NCBI GenBank assembly: GCA_039794405.1
Contig: JBDIVL010000023.1
Coordinates: 1 to 64,000 of the forward strand
Length of the DNA: 64,000 nucleotides
From: JBDIVL01 sp039794405
GTDB lineage: Bacteria; Planctomycetota; Brocadiia; Brocadiales; Brocadiaceae
Direction: 5' to 3'
The notes below the pieces were generated by a model that worked only from the letters and a program-made list of their open reading frames with translations, ran no database searches and was not told the origin of the DNA. Below, one piece after another: positions 20,439 through 29,054 of this stretch. A program made the position numbers and the translations under genes. Each line of letters begins with the position of its first letter. Position 1 is the first letter of the stretch.

Positions 20439-22415
20439 TCAAATTCCAAGATCCTTCCTTTTTTTCTGAATGTGGCTGATCATTGCCCTTGCCGATTCTT
20501 TCGGATCAATTTCGATAATTAAGGTACTGCCTGTAATATCATTCAGTTCTCTGGTAAGCATATTAATCACATACGGTGAGCCACCGAGTTTTGGTGTTAC
20601 ACCGATGTGTGTCGTAATACCAAGGGCAATTACGCCCATATAGATAGCGCTTGCCTTTTCAACGACGTGCTCTGCAGCACTCGCCACGAGGGGAAGTTTG
20701 TCTATGGAGGTATCCAGATAATCCGCAATTGCCGAGGCCAACACGGCACATCGTGAATTATCTACGCAGGAACCAAAATGAAGGATCGGAGGTATCTTGC
20801 CGTTTAGCCCTGCTGCCTTTCCAAGGATATCAAGGACTCCCCGTAAAGAGTCTCCCGCGAGGCTTTTTGACTCGCCGGTCATCAGGCCATGCCTTGCACA
20901 TGCGGTCGCTGCGCATCCAGTAGCAAGAACGAGGATATTGTTCCTGAGAAGCTCTTTTGCAATCGTGATAAAGCTCATATCGGTCTGAATCTTTGGTGAC
21001 AGACAACCGGCAAGTACGGCGATACCTTGAATCGAACCATTTGCAATCAAATCAACAAGCGGCTTTAATGGCTTTTCGGGATTTAATTTTGCAAGTACAT
21101 CCATAAGGACTTCGGCTGAAAACCCGCCGAGAAGATCATGGCCTTTAGCATCTGGCAGGAATACCCTCCCTGCAGAACGATTTTGAAATGCAGCAATAGC
21201 TTCTTCAACGATCTGAGTCGCCGCCTTATCGGCATTATCCGGGGTAAATTCAATATAGATATCATTGTCCATCCTGAGTTCCGGCATGGTGGTAATCAAT
21301 CGTGTATGGAGTTTTTGGGTAATCGCAGAAAGGGACGGATAAACACACTGAACGTCTACACATACTGCATCAACCAGACCGGTACCCACAACAAGTTCCT
21401 GCATGATTGTACTGCCCGCCATAGGAATTCCATGCCTTACCAATACCTCATTTCCCGTACAGCAGATGCCAACCACATTAATTCCCTTTGCCCCGGCCTT
21501 TCTGGCTTTATCTTCAAGTTTATTCGCATAGGTAACCACCATTTCAGAAAGTACGGGAACGTGGCCGTGCACAAGGATGTTTACCTTTTCCCTGTCAAGA
21601 ACGTCCATCCCGATTTTACTTTCTTTTGGTGTGGGGGTACCAAATAGAATATCCTGCAGTTGCGTAGAAATGTAAAGGGCCATCATATCAATCACACCAA
21701 ACTTTAAGCAAGATATCAGGAGATGCCTGGTACTGCTCATCATTCCCTGAACTGTGCTGTGGAGACCCTGAACAATCGCCTCAGCAGCACCTTTTTGGGG
21801 AATAAGGTCTGCCTTTACAAGCTTATCAATCTTCTTCGGTGCAAGGGCAAGCGCAAAACTCATTGGTCCTTCACCCGGCCCGATGAGGTCCTCTATGGCC
21901 TTTTGTCCTACCTCTTTTGCAATTTCAAGACTATTTTTCCCCTGTGTATCGATTTTCAGTCCCTTTGCAACGGAACGGAGTTTTTCTTCATCCTTTATGG
22001 GATAATTTTGAGAACCTTCGGCCGCTTTTAAGAACGTCTTTGCTGTATGTATCGCATGACCAAGATGTGCACTCGCGCCGCTTACCACCGTTTGCAGGAG
22101 CATTCCTGCAACCATACTATCGGCCGTTTTACCGCAGGAACTCCGCTTAGTTTTGGGGAGGGTAAGTTTCATATGGAAAGGAATCTCCTCTCCATCTAAC
22201 CGACAGGGCCCCAGATGACAATTACGGCAGCAGAGCCCGTGGCTTCCAAAAGAACACCTATCCTTCAATCCAAAAGGACCCGCATCATATGCAGCCTGAA
22301 CATCCCAAACGGTATCAATACCTTTTCGACGTAAAAAGGCAACCGTTTCTTCGATTTGCTTATCGGCAAAACCCTTCCTGCGTAATTCCTTTTCTTTATT
22401 TAACCATGTTTGCAT
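20439..22415 (-). CDS. cooS: Anaerobic Ni-Fe carbon monoxide dehydrogenase catalytic subunit
   Basis: 658 residues, the normal length for CooS/AcsA. Reversibly converts CO and water to CO2. The N-terminal cluster ligands are visible: Cys54, Cys62, Cys63, Cys66 and Cys71 in CSFGSHGLCCRNCHLGPC. C-cluster segments follow: HGHVPVLSE, GICCTGNE, AGCLSPK, ATGCAATACARHG and FGSCVDNSRC. It should be a cytoplasmic homodimer. In a Wood-Ljungdahl organism it would feed CO to acetyl-CoA synthase. It sits about 35 kb from the acs cluster, with no cooC, cooF or acsB next to it, so a separate CO-oxidising role cannot be excluded. The start has AAGGT 8 nt upstream. Confidence 0.96.
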   Translation of the reverse strand: MQTWLNKEKELRRKGFADKQIEETVAFLRRKGIDTVWDVQAAYDAGPFGLKDRCSFGSHGLCCRNCHLGPCRLDGEEIPFHMKLTLPKTKRSSCGKTADSMVAGMLLQTVVSGASAHLGHAIHTAKTFLKAAEGSQNYPIKDEEKLRSVAKGLKIDTQGKNSLEIAKEVGQKAIEDLIGPGEGPMSFALALAPKKIDKLVKADLIPQKGAAEAIVQGLHSTVQGMMSSTRHLLISCLKFGVIDMMALYISTQLQDILFGTPTPKESKIGMDVLDREKVNILVHGHVPVLSEMVVTYANKLEDKARKAGAKGINVVGICCTGNEVLVRHGIPMAGSTIMQELVVGTGLVDAVCVDVQCVYPSLSAITQKLHTRLITTMPELRMDNDIYIEFTPDNADKAATQIVEEAIAAFQNRSAGRVFLPDAKGHDLLGGFSAEVLMDVLAKLNPEKPLKPLVDLIANGSIQGIAVLAGCLSPKIQTDMSFITIAKELLRNNILVLATGCAATACARHGLMTGESKSLAGDSLRGVLDILGKAAGLNGKIPPILHFGSCVDNSRCAVLASAIADYLDTSIDKLPLVASAAEHVVEKASAIYMGVIALGITTHIGVTPKLGGSPYVINMLTRELNDITGSTLIIEIDPKESARAMISHIQKKRKDLGI

Positions 22416-22634
22416 ATTCTTTTACCTTCTATAATTTTTTCCAAAAATGCCATATATTACTATAATAGCCGGCAGGACGGGCATCACCCCATATACATCG
22501 AGCTAAACTGATTTACCGGAAAAGATTTTCTTTCGCCCTTTCTGGGCTTGATATTTTTCTCTTTTTTGCCTTGATGCATATGGGCATCCCCAAAATATCG
22601 GTTACTCGTCCATATTGTTTATTTTTGATGGGCA

Positions 22635-22816
22635 GTAACAGTTCACGTGATGTGCATGACAACCCTCTAAATCCCCTCGGGAGAGATGCAAGATTTTGTT
22701 TCTCTCCACGGGTCCCTCCTTAGAAAAGGAGACAAGGGGTTGTATTTTGCATACATTTCAAACCGGCTGCATTTTTGCTGGTGGACATCACCCATCCTAC
22801 AAGGCTGAACAGTTAC
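22635..22816. repeat. MITE-like element with GTAACAGTTCA ends
   Basis: GTAACAGTTCA at 22635-22645 and TGAACAGTTAC at 22806-22816 form inverted ends (10 of 11). Inside is another inverted pair around an AAGGAG/CTCCTT core, common in noncoding mobile repeats. The same end sequence bounds the element at 52009-52076. It occupies most of the 480-bp gap (22416-22896) between cooS and the U32 gene, which otherwise shows nothing. Confidence 0.6.
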
Positions 22817-22896
22817 GAGTTTTGCAAATATACAATAAAAAATTTCCTTCGTCAAGAAGAGGTCATAAGATCTGACTTCGATCAACTGCATATATC

Positions 22897-25371
22897 CTAC
22901 GCTAATCCTCTTTCAAAATTTCCAATGACGGAGCCTTCAACTTTACCCTTATTTTTCATCACAGAGAAAATATCATTTATCATTTCCGGCGTGTAGTCCC
23001 TGTAACACAAATCTACCCTGAAATCTGTCTGCCCGGATTCAAGGAGTTTTGGGATAAAGTGGATAATTGAAAAGGGTTTCTCATGTATTACCACCGTCTT
23101 ACATTCATTATTCATTACTGTGAAATGATCACCATGCTCATTTTCTACCATCATTTGATTGAAATTACACCAGTTCCTTCCAGGACACGTCTTTTTCACA
23201 TTTGCCCATAAGCACGCCTCTGAAGTAAAGAGCGGCGTATCCTGATAAATAATTGCATCTGTATCCGGATTAAATAACGTTTGTAAGTTATCTTTGCCAT
23301 CCTCCGGAGACAGCGTATGCCTGCAAAACCCCAATTCTCTAAGTTTTCTGATAGAAAGTGTATTAAGACAATACAAAGGGTAATCGGCGTACAATTGTAC
23401 ATCCTTCCCTTCAAACAACCCTATGGTTCCGAGATTTGAAACCTGAAATCGTTTAAATCCCTGCGAGATCAGCGCGAGCACAATCTTTTTGAAATATTCA
23501 TAAGTTCCAGACCCACTCCCCATATCTCTCATAATGGACGGCAGCGAGAAAATGGTTTTTTCACACATCGTTAACAATCTATTGGTTATACTATGAGTAT
23601 TTTCTTGCAAGTGGGTAACGGTTTCACCCGTTAACACTATATAGAGTTTATAAATCATTGATAAGGGAAGAGAATCCAGATAATTCAGTTTATCTATTTT
23701 CAAAGATAACCGAAATCTATCTCCCAAAATGCCGTGCTGAGGATGTTCCTTTTTCTCTGATATGGTGTGTAAACCGTTACATTCCGTATGTCTTTCCCTT
23801 ATCCATTTTTTTATATCCTCGCACCGTTGATTTCCCTTCTCCCGCCACAATTCCGCCAGATTTTGAAAATAATCCCTTCGCATCTCATTAAGCACACTCA
23901 GCGGGATAAATAATTCCCCAAATATTTCTGAATAAAAACCGGCTAATTTGAATGGCGTTTCCCCTAAGCGGGAAAAACATTCTTTTATATCTTCAACCTC
24001 AGTTATCTTCTGAATCCCTTCCTCTAGCCTTATAGGATAAGTCCTGGAGGATGAAAGGTACCCTGCAGTCCCTTTTATCTCTATACCATTTGATCTCACG
24101 ATAACCTCCAAACTTACCGGTATTTTAGCGGTTGTAAGCTTTTTGGGTATTTTCGGGGCAAATAACTCCTTAATTTTTTGAGAGGAGAGCAGGTAAAGCC
24201 TTGAACCCCGCTGATAACGCCGCTCTGAATGAATCACGGCAGTATCACCTGCCTTTATGCTAAAGACCTTTTTCCCGTTGACCTTTATAGTCTTCACATG
24301 GAGCAAAGAGGGTTTTGCATGAAAATTCTCAAATACCTGTAATAAATCCCTCACACCGATATCGGCATCTGCTTTTATGAGAATATATCCCTTTTCTGCC
24401 TTTATTACCTCCCCGGCGTACGATCCCCTGTTTGCCGGATAGGATGGATTAATCATGTTCTCAAATACATACGAGGGTGTTGTTTCCCTGCTGAATACCG
24501 TTCTTATACGATGGAGGATAGTATGTTGGTCTGATACCTTGCCGTCAATTGCCAGTCGATAGGCATTTGTCACCACAGCCACATATTCAGGAGATTTCAT
24601 ACGTCCTTCAATCTTAAACGAATGGACACCTGCTGCCTTTAGCTCGTGTATATAAGGAAGGGTGAGAAGGTCTTTCATAGAAAAAAGGTATCCTTCTTTT
24701 CCCTGTTGAGACTTATAATACATCCTGCAGGGCTGCGCGCACCGGCCGCGGTTCCCGCTGCGGCCGCCTATCATACTGCTGAAAAAACACAACCCGGAAT
24801 AAGAATAACAGAGTGCCCCATGGACAAAGACCTCTATCTCTGCGGAGGCATTCCGGGAAATCGTGCATATTTCATCAAGAGATAATTCTCTGGCCAATAC
24901 AATACGTTTAAATCCCATATTTTTCAATTGTTTTACACCGGCGAGGTTATGAATGGCCATCTGTGTACTGGCGTGGAGGTGAAATTGGGGAAATTGAGAT
25001 TGTATTAAATACAGGAGTCCGAGGTCCTGCAGAATAAGGGCATCAGGGTTTAGTTCTTCCAGAGCAACTAAATAATCGACAACCCTTTCTAATTCCCGGG
25101 TTTTGATCAAGGTATTCAGGGTAATGTAAACCTTGATCGACCTCTGGCGGGCATAAGAAATCGCTCTGCTGGCATCATTCAGGGTGAGATTCTCTGCATT
25201 TGCACGGGCGCTAAAATCTTTCAGGCCCAGGTAAACGGCATCGGCGCCGTTTTCAACGGCGGCGAAAAAACATTCCAGATTGCCGGCAGGCGATAATAAT
25301 TCTGGTTTTTTGATAAGGGGTGGTGTATCGGAAACCGGAGATTTTTTGTTCCGTCCTTCATGTATTATCAT
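22897..25371 (-). CDS. Peptidase U32 family protein (RlhA-like) with long C-terminal extension
   Basis: 824 residues. The N-terminal half is a U32 domain: PELLSPAGN, NGADAVYLGL, then the signature EVFVHGALCYSYSGLCFFSS with GRSGNRGRCAQPCR, whose cysteines bind an Fe-S cluster in studied members. A DUF3656-like middle domain and a second barrel-like part with CPGRNWCNF follow. Proteins of this build include RlhA, which hydroxylates a 23S rRNA cytidine, so an RNA-modification role is more likely than proteolysis. It overlaps the upstream Cys-rich gene by 14 nt and is probably translated with it. Confidence 0.85.
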   Translation of the reverse strand: MIIHEGRNKKSPVSDTPPLIKKPELLSPAGNLECFFAAVENGADAVYLGLKDFSARANAENLTLNDASRAISYARQRSIKVYITLNTLIKTRELERVVDYLVALEELNPDALILQDLGLLYLIQSQFPQFHLHASTQMAIHNLAGVKQLKNMGFKRIVLARELSLDEICTISRNASAEIEVFVHGALCYSYSGLCFFSSMIGGRSGNRGRCAQPCRMYYKSQQGKEGYLFSMKDLLTLPYIHELKAAGVHSFKIEGRMKSPEYVAVVTNAYRLAIDGKVSDQHTILHRIRTVFSRETTPSYVFENMINPSYPANRGSYAGEVIKAEKGYILIKADADIGVRDLLQVFENFHAKPSLLHVKTIKVNGKKVFSIKAGDTAVIHSERRYQRGSRLYLLSSQKIKELFAPKIPKKLTTAKIPVSLEVIVRSNGIEIKGTAGYLSSSRTYPIRLEEGIQKITEVEDIKECFSRLGETPFKLAGFYSEIFGELFIPLSVLNEMRRDYFQNLAELWREKGNQRCEDIKKWIRERHTECNGLHTISEKKEHPQHGILGDRFRLSLKIDKLNYLDSLPLSMIYKLYIVLTGETVTHLQENTHSITNRLLTMCEKTIFSLPSIMRDMGSGSGTYEYFKKIVLALISQGFKRFQVSNLGTIGLFEGKDVQLYADYPLYCLNTLSIRKLRELGFCRHTLSPEDGKDNLQTLFNPDTDAIIYQDTPLFTSEACLWANVKKTCPGRNWCNFNQMMVENEHGDHFTVMNNECKTVVIHEKPFSIIHFIPKLLESGQTDFRVDLCYRDYTPEMINDIFSVMKNKGKVEGSVIGNFERGLA

Positions 25372-25552
25372 GGCTAAACGCCTTGCCGAGAGTATCCTTA
25401 TTGAGTGCCTCGTAAAGGGCGATCTGTTCTTCTACACTTAATTGTCTTACCTTACGCTTACTGCACAAACACAAGGCGCAGCGCTCATCACTGCAGAACT
25501 GGCAGTTAAAACAGTCATCGCAGGGGTGTTTTTTATTTTTGCATGTATTCAT
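25358..25552 (-). CDS. Small Cys-rich protein coupled to the U32 gene
   Basis: 64 residues with eight cysteines in the first 30 (C4, C11, C14, C17, C20, C25, C28, C30) and a polar helical tail. The spacing suits binding of one or two metal ions or an Fe-S cluster. The end overlaps the U32 gene by 14 nt, so the pair is likely co-expressed; a metal- or cluster-delivery role is only a guess. No family recognised. Confidence 0.6.
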   Translation of the reverse strand: MNTCKNKKHPCDDCFNCQFCSDERCALCLCSKRKVRQLSVEEQIALYEALNKDTLGKAFSHDNT

Positions 25553-25914
25553 TCTGTTGCAGCGGGAAATTGTTATTCAAAGTGAAAGATAAAGGAGAGT
25601 TTAGCACACACTATATGAAAATGCAAGTATCATAAAGTATGGTACTGAAGGACTAAATCCGCCTCTGATATGGAATTAAGGCTAAGACCTAGGTCGAGGT
25701 TGAGTTTTTACTTAGCCTCAGCTTTAACCTTTTTTCGTATCTGAACGAAAACGACCAAAAGAAGAAGTGAAAAAATTTACAAAAAATCAATGAAAAAGTA
25801 ACGCTTGAGTTAATATGCCAGGTAGTTAATGAACGTGCGGGGAATTAAAAAGTAAAATTTCTGAAATCTGTGGTTACAAATTCTTTTTTAGTCTGAGGTG
25901 CCAGGTCTACTTCG
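25553..25914. other. Intergenic stretch between LemA and the Cys-rich gene
   Basis: About 360 bp, AT-rich, with no good ORF. The segment 25890-25914 (on into the lemA stop codon) is a short copy of dispersed repeat family B. Confidence 0.5.
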
Positions 25915-26478
25915 CTAGAATTTTACCTGTGGTACCTCTTTTTCTCTCTCTGCAACCTCAAAATATTTTGCTTCGGGTACACCAACGCGCGCAGCAAAGA
26001 AGCGGCCAATAAAGCTTTTGGTATAAGCATTAAATTCCCTCACAACATCATTATATCTTTTCCGTTCTACACTAATGCGATTTTCGGTACCTTCCAGGGC
26101 ATCTTGCAGTTTAAGAAACGATTCATTTGCTTTTAATTCAGGGTAAGTCTCTCGAAGCATTAACAGGCGGGATAAGAAACCTTCGATTTGTGTTGCGGCC
26201 TCAGCTTTTCCTTCTACCGTCCCGGCGCTGAAATAACTTTTTCTCGCCTCTGCCAGTTTTTCGAAAACCTCTTTTTCGTGAGAGGCATAGCCTTTCACGG
26301 TTTCTACAAGGTTGGGAATAAGATCATACCGTCTCTTGAGTTGTGTATCTACCTGAGACCAGGCATTCTTAACACCTTCATTTAAGGTAATCACCCTGTT
26401 ATATCCCCTGATATACCAGGCACCGAAGATAACGCCGATACATACAATGATAATAATAACAGGTAATAGTTTTCTCAT
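25915..26478 (-). CDS. lemA: LemA family membrane protein
   Basis: 187 residues: an N-terminal membrane anchor (LLPVIIIIVCIGVIFG) and a helical domain with the LemA pattern GYNRVITLNEGVKNAWSQVD, then RRYDLIPNLVETVKGY and ARKSY. LemA proteins are envelope proteins of unknown biochemical role and are often encoded beside TPM-domain proteins, as here (gene at 26580, same strand, 101 nt upstream). The C-terminal KF and stop codon lie in a dispersed repeat also seen at the end of the ALDH gene. Confidence 0.9.
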   Translation of the reverse strand: MRKLLPVIIIIVCIGVIFGAWYIRGYNRVITLNEGVKNAWSQVDTQLKRRYDLIPNLVETVKGYASHEKEVFEKLAEARKSYFSAGTVEGKAEAATQIEGFLSRLLMLRETYPELKANESFLKLQDALEGTENRISVERKRYNDVVREFNAYTKSFIGRFFAARVGVPEAKYFEVAEREKEVPQVKF

Positions 26479-26579
26479 GGTTTCCTTTCCGTTTGATATT
26501 TATTAAAAACTTCGTAACTACCTAACTCTTTTGTACGCTTCGTGCTTCGCGGGCAGAAAGGTACCAAATATCTCATTTA

Positions 26580-27356
26580 CTACCAACGCCCTGATGCGCC
26601 CCCTCCACCGAAAGAACCTCCCATACCTCCTCCGAAACTACCAAAGCCTCCGCCGAATCCACCCGAACCAAATCCTCCTCTTGGTCCACCGTAGATAATC
26701 GGCGGACCACCCCACCAGGAACGTCGTCCTCTCGTATGAAATAAGAAACGTGCAAGGAATGGCAATACGGCAAACAAGATGAGTAATGAAAGATGCGGAT
26801 TCTGACGTCCTGCCATCTTTTTTCTCAAGCTACTCATATTAGGCATTCCCGTAATCTTTACATTGTTCTCCTCTGCAATCTTATGAACCATGACAGCGAC
26901 ACCCTGAAATATACCTTCACTGAATTGCCCTTTTCGAAAATTAGGGATAAAAAATGTTCTTCCTACCGTACCGCAAAAACCGTCGGGCAACGTTCCTTCA
27001 AGTCCATACCCAACCTCGACCCTATAGGCACGATCATCTTTTGCAATAACAACGAGGACACCGTTATCTTTTCCCTTCTGACCCAACTTCCATTTTGTAG
27101 CGAGTTCTATTGCATATGTTTCAATGGGAATGTCGCCTGTTGTATTAATTGTAAGAACGACCATCTGTGCGCCTGTTTTCTGTTCCAGCTCTTGAAGATA
27201 CCCATTTAGTCTATTCTCCACTGCCTCAGCAATGATCCCTGCCCTATCTTCTACATATCTTTGAGGGACTGGCAATCCTTGTGCATTTACAATCGAACAG
27301 AAAAACAGGAAAAATATGAATAATCCAGAATATCGGTAAAAACTTCCTCTACGCAT
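26580..27356 (-). CDS. TPM-domain envelope protein (YgcG-like)
   Basis: About 258 residues from the ATG at 27356, preferred over a start 18 nt upstream because it cuts the overlap with the upstream gene to 8 nt. Signal peptide (FIFFLFFCSIVNAQG), then a TPM/Psb32 domain (YVEDRAGII, VVLTINTTGD, KGKDNGVLVVIAKDDRAYRVEVGYGLEG), a membrane segment near residue 200, and a very Gly/Ser/Phe-rich tail ending SGRW, typical of this family. Its usual partner LemA follows. Function probably at the membrane; unknown in detail. Confidence 0.88.
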   Translation of the reverse strand: MRRGSFYRYSGLFIFFLFFCSIVNAQGLPVPQRYVEDRAGIIAEAVENRLNGYLQELEQKTGAQMVVLTINTTGDIPIETYAIELATKWKLGQKGKDNGVLVVIAKDDRAYRVEVGYGLEGTLPDGFCGTVGRTFFIPNFRKGQFSEGIFQGVAVMVHKIAEENNVKITGMPNMSSLRKKMAGRQNPHLSLLILFAVLPFLARFLFHTRGRRSWWGGPPIIYGGPRGGFGSGGFGGGFGSFGGGMGGSFGGGGASGRW

Positions 27357-28104
27357 GTTTGATCTCAAATTCATCTACATTTCTGGCAAGGATGTCTAAT
27401 GTGTGATAGAGATTTTTGAATATCTCCTTGAGTACTTCAAGGGGAGGATAAACATTCCGGGACTTAAGTTCAAGGAGCTTTTTGAATACGCTTACATCTA
27501 TATTAAGGTGTTCTTCCAGGGCATACAGGACGTCACCCTTTTCTCTTGGGATCTTCTGGTTATGTAAAAACAGGATACCGCGAAATGCAGGAAAATAGTC
27601 CGGTAATGACCCCACGAACACATCCATCAAAGTTGCCTTGTTCCCCATTGCCTTTATATAATACAGGCAGAGATTTTCAAGCTTACCTTTCAATTCACGC
27701 TCACATTGGAGCCGGATATCAGCCTTTTCAATCTTTATATCCTTTAAAACATCGTCTCCGTAGGCCAATTGGTTGATAAGTTTCATCTCCAGAAACTCTA
27801 ATGGAAACACCTCTAATGACCTGCAAATATAATTCTTCGTCATAACGAGGGGGGCACGCACCCTTTTCTTGCCGTAACGCTTGCCTAAAGTCGAAATAAA
27901 ATCAAAAAAAGGGATTTTGATTTCTTTTACGACCAGCAAGGTATTAATATCGGAATTTTTGGGGTGAAAATCATTTGTTACAGCGCTACCGATGACATAC
28001 ATTGATATGATATCTTCTTTGCAGTGAGACAGGATATCGAGGAAGAACGGCTCTATCGTTTTTTGTATTTGTGCAGGAATATAAGATAGTTTAAGTTCTT
28101 CCAT
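27349..28104 (-). CDS. Nucleotidyltransferase-like protein, altered active site
   Basis: 251 residues. The N-terminal part matches the pol-beta-type nucleotidyltransferase fold: VIGSAVTNDFHPKNSDINTLLVV gives the GS motif (39-40) and the first acidic metal ligand (Asp52), but the second position of the DxD pair is Asn54 instead of Asp. The rest is helical and could be a substrate domain. The change suggests weak or lost catalysis, or unusual metal binding. It overlaps the TPM gene start by 8 nt, so these genes form one transcription unit with lemA. Substrate unknown. Confidence 0.65.
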   Translation of the reverse strand: MEELKLSYIPAQIQKTIEPFFLDILSHCKEDIISMYVIGSAVTNDFHPKNSDINTLLVVKEIKIPFFDFISTLGKRYGKKRVRAPLVMTKNYICRSLEVFPLEFLEMKLINQLAYGDDVLKDIKIEKADIRLQCERELKGKLENLCLYYIKAMGNKATLMDVFVGSLPDYFPAFRGILFLHNQKIPREKGDVLYALEEHLNIDVSVFKKLLELKSRNVYPPLEVLKEIFKNLYHTLDILARNVDEFEIKHA

Positions 28105-28278
28105 TCTAGGGTTATCGATGTTTCCAAAAATGAATTTATAAGAAATTACACATTCCTTCCGCTTGCTGCGGAGATTGCAGAAATTATAAAAGAAAAGAAA
28201 AAACCATGGGAATTTTTGCCTGTTTTATTTCATTATTCTCCATATTTTTCACACTCCCGGCAGCGAATCTGTGCGAAA

Positions 28279-28545
28279 TTACTTGTTATTTCCCTGCTCT
28301 TCCAGTTTTTTTCTCAACGCTATATTTTCCTTCTTCGTCACTTCTAAATCAAAGATAAGATATTTTACATTTAGTCGCAAAGAATCAAGGGTGTCCTGCA
28401 GCATTACCAAACTTTTTTTAAGATCATCATATTTTTTACCCATCTCACCCGCCAGCATTTCTAAGCTTTTCCGTTTCTCTTCGGGGAATTGCTTGATCTC
28501 TTCAATTAAATTGAGCAATTTTTCATGAAACGTTTGTTCTTCCAT
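28279..28545 (-). CDS. Small coiled-coil protein
   Basis: 88 residues, start supported by GAGGAG 7 nt upstream. The whole chain is highly charged with heptad-like leucines (LLNLIEEIKQF, DDLKKSLVML, KKENIALRKKLEE), so a coiled coil is likely. No cysteines, no signal. Function unknown. It precedes the nucleotidyltransferase gene by 174 nt on the same strand. Confidence 0.65.
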   Translation of the reverse strand: MEEQTFHEKLLNLIEEIKQFPEEKRKSLEMLAGEMGKKYDDLKKSLVMLQDTLDSLRLNVKYLIFDLEVTKKENIALRKKLEEQGNNK

Positions 28546-28638
28546 AGGAACTCTCCTCTGTCTATTCGCTTGCCATTTTGTATGTCTTCGAAATTTTATA
28601 AATTAAGTTCTTACGCACTACAGGTTGGTGCAATCTCA

Positions 28639-28733
28639 ATGTCATTAAGTTAAGGATTATTGATCAAAACAATCCCTTTGCTCCCCCTTTTTTAAGGGAG
28701 ACTTTTACAGCAGGTGGCTTAACTTAATGACAT
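28639..28733. repeat. 95-bp MITE-like element with perfect 16-bp ends
   Basis: ATGTCATTAAGTTAAG (28639-28654) and CTTAACTTAATGACAT (28718-28733) are exact inverted repeats. The interior has a CCCCCTTTTTTAAGGG core. It lies directly beside a copy of repeat family A in the 508-bp gap before the siroheme operon. Confidence 0.75.
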
Positions 28734-28735
28734 AT

Positions 28736-28845
28736 GGTTCAATCTTATAGATCGAACCATATGTTCGGCATCGGCCTGTACATCCTCGATTTACGCCAGG
28801 CTTACGAAACATGCTGCCAAACGTTTCGATCCAATTGCTGAATCT
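28736..28845. repeat. Dispersed intergenic repeat, family A, copy 2
   Basis: Starts with GGTTCAATCTTATAGATCGAACC, then a GGCATCGG...CGCCAGGCTTACGAAAC block and AAACGTTTCGATCCAATTG, matching parts of the copies at 18300 and 54527. The end block with AAAATGAAAATTCC is missing. Confidence 0.55.
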
Positions 28846-28944
28846 CTTTATACAACATCAGAATATAAGTCACACCTAATTAAATGTCAAGGTTTAAAAT
28901 ATTTAAGAATAATCATCAGAAAATAACCCGAAAGAAATTTGAAA

Positions 28945-28973
28945 TTGACAATGGTTTCTTTTGCAAATATAAT
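28945..28973 (+). promoter_or_regulatory. Consensus sigma-70 promoter
   Basis: TTGACA at 28945-28950 and TATAAT at 28968-28973 with exactly 17 bp between: both hexamers are perfect. It points at the siroheme/Fe-S protein gene 82 bp downstream and should drive the three-gene operon. Confidence 0.8.
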
Positions 28974-29008
28974 TGATAACTTAGGTGTTCCAAAGTTGGC
29001 TGAAATAT

Positions 29009-29032
29009 TTGCCACAGTTTTTATTGTGGCAA
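29009..29032 (+). promoter_or_regulatory. Leader hairpin before the siroheme operon
   Basis: TTGCCACA and TGTGGCAA form an exact 8-bp stem with an 8-nt loop, placed in the predicted 5' leader, 9 nt before the AAGGAG ribosome binding site. It may control translation or stabilise the RNA. No T-run follows, so it is not a classical terminator. Confidence 0.5.
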
Positions 29033-29054
29033 TTGAGTTTTAAGGAGACTGCCC

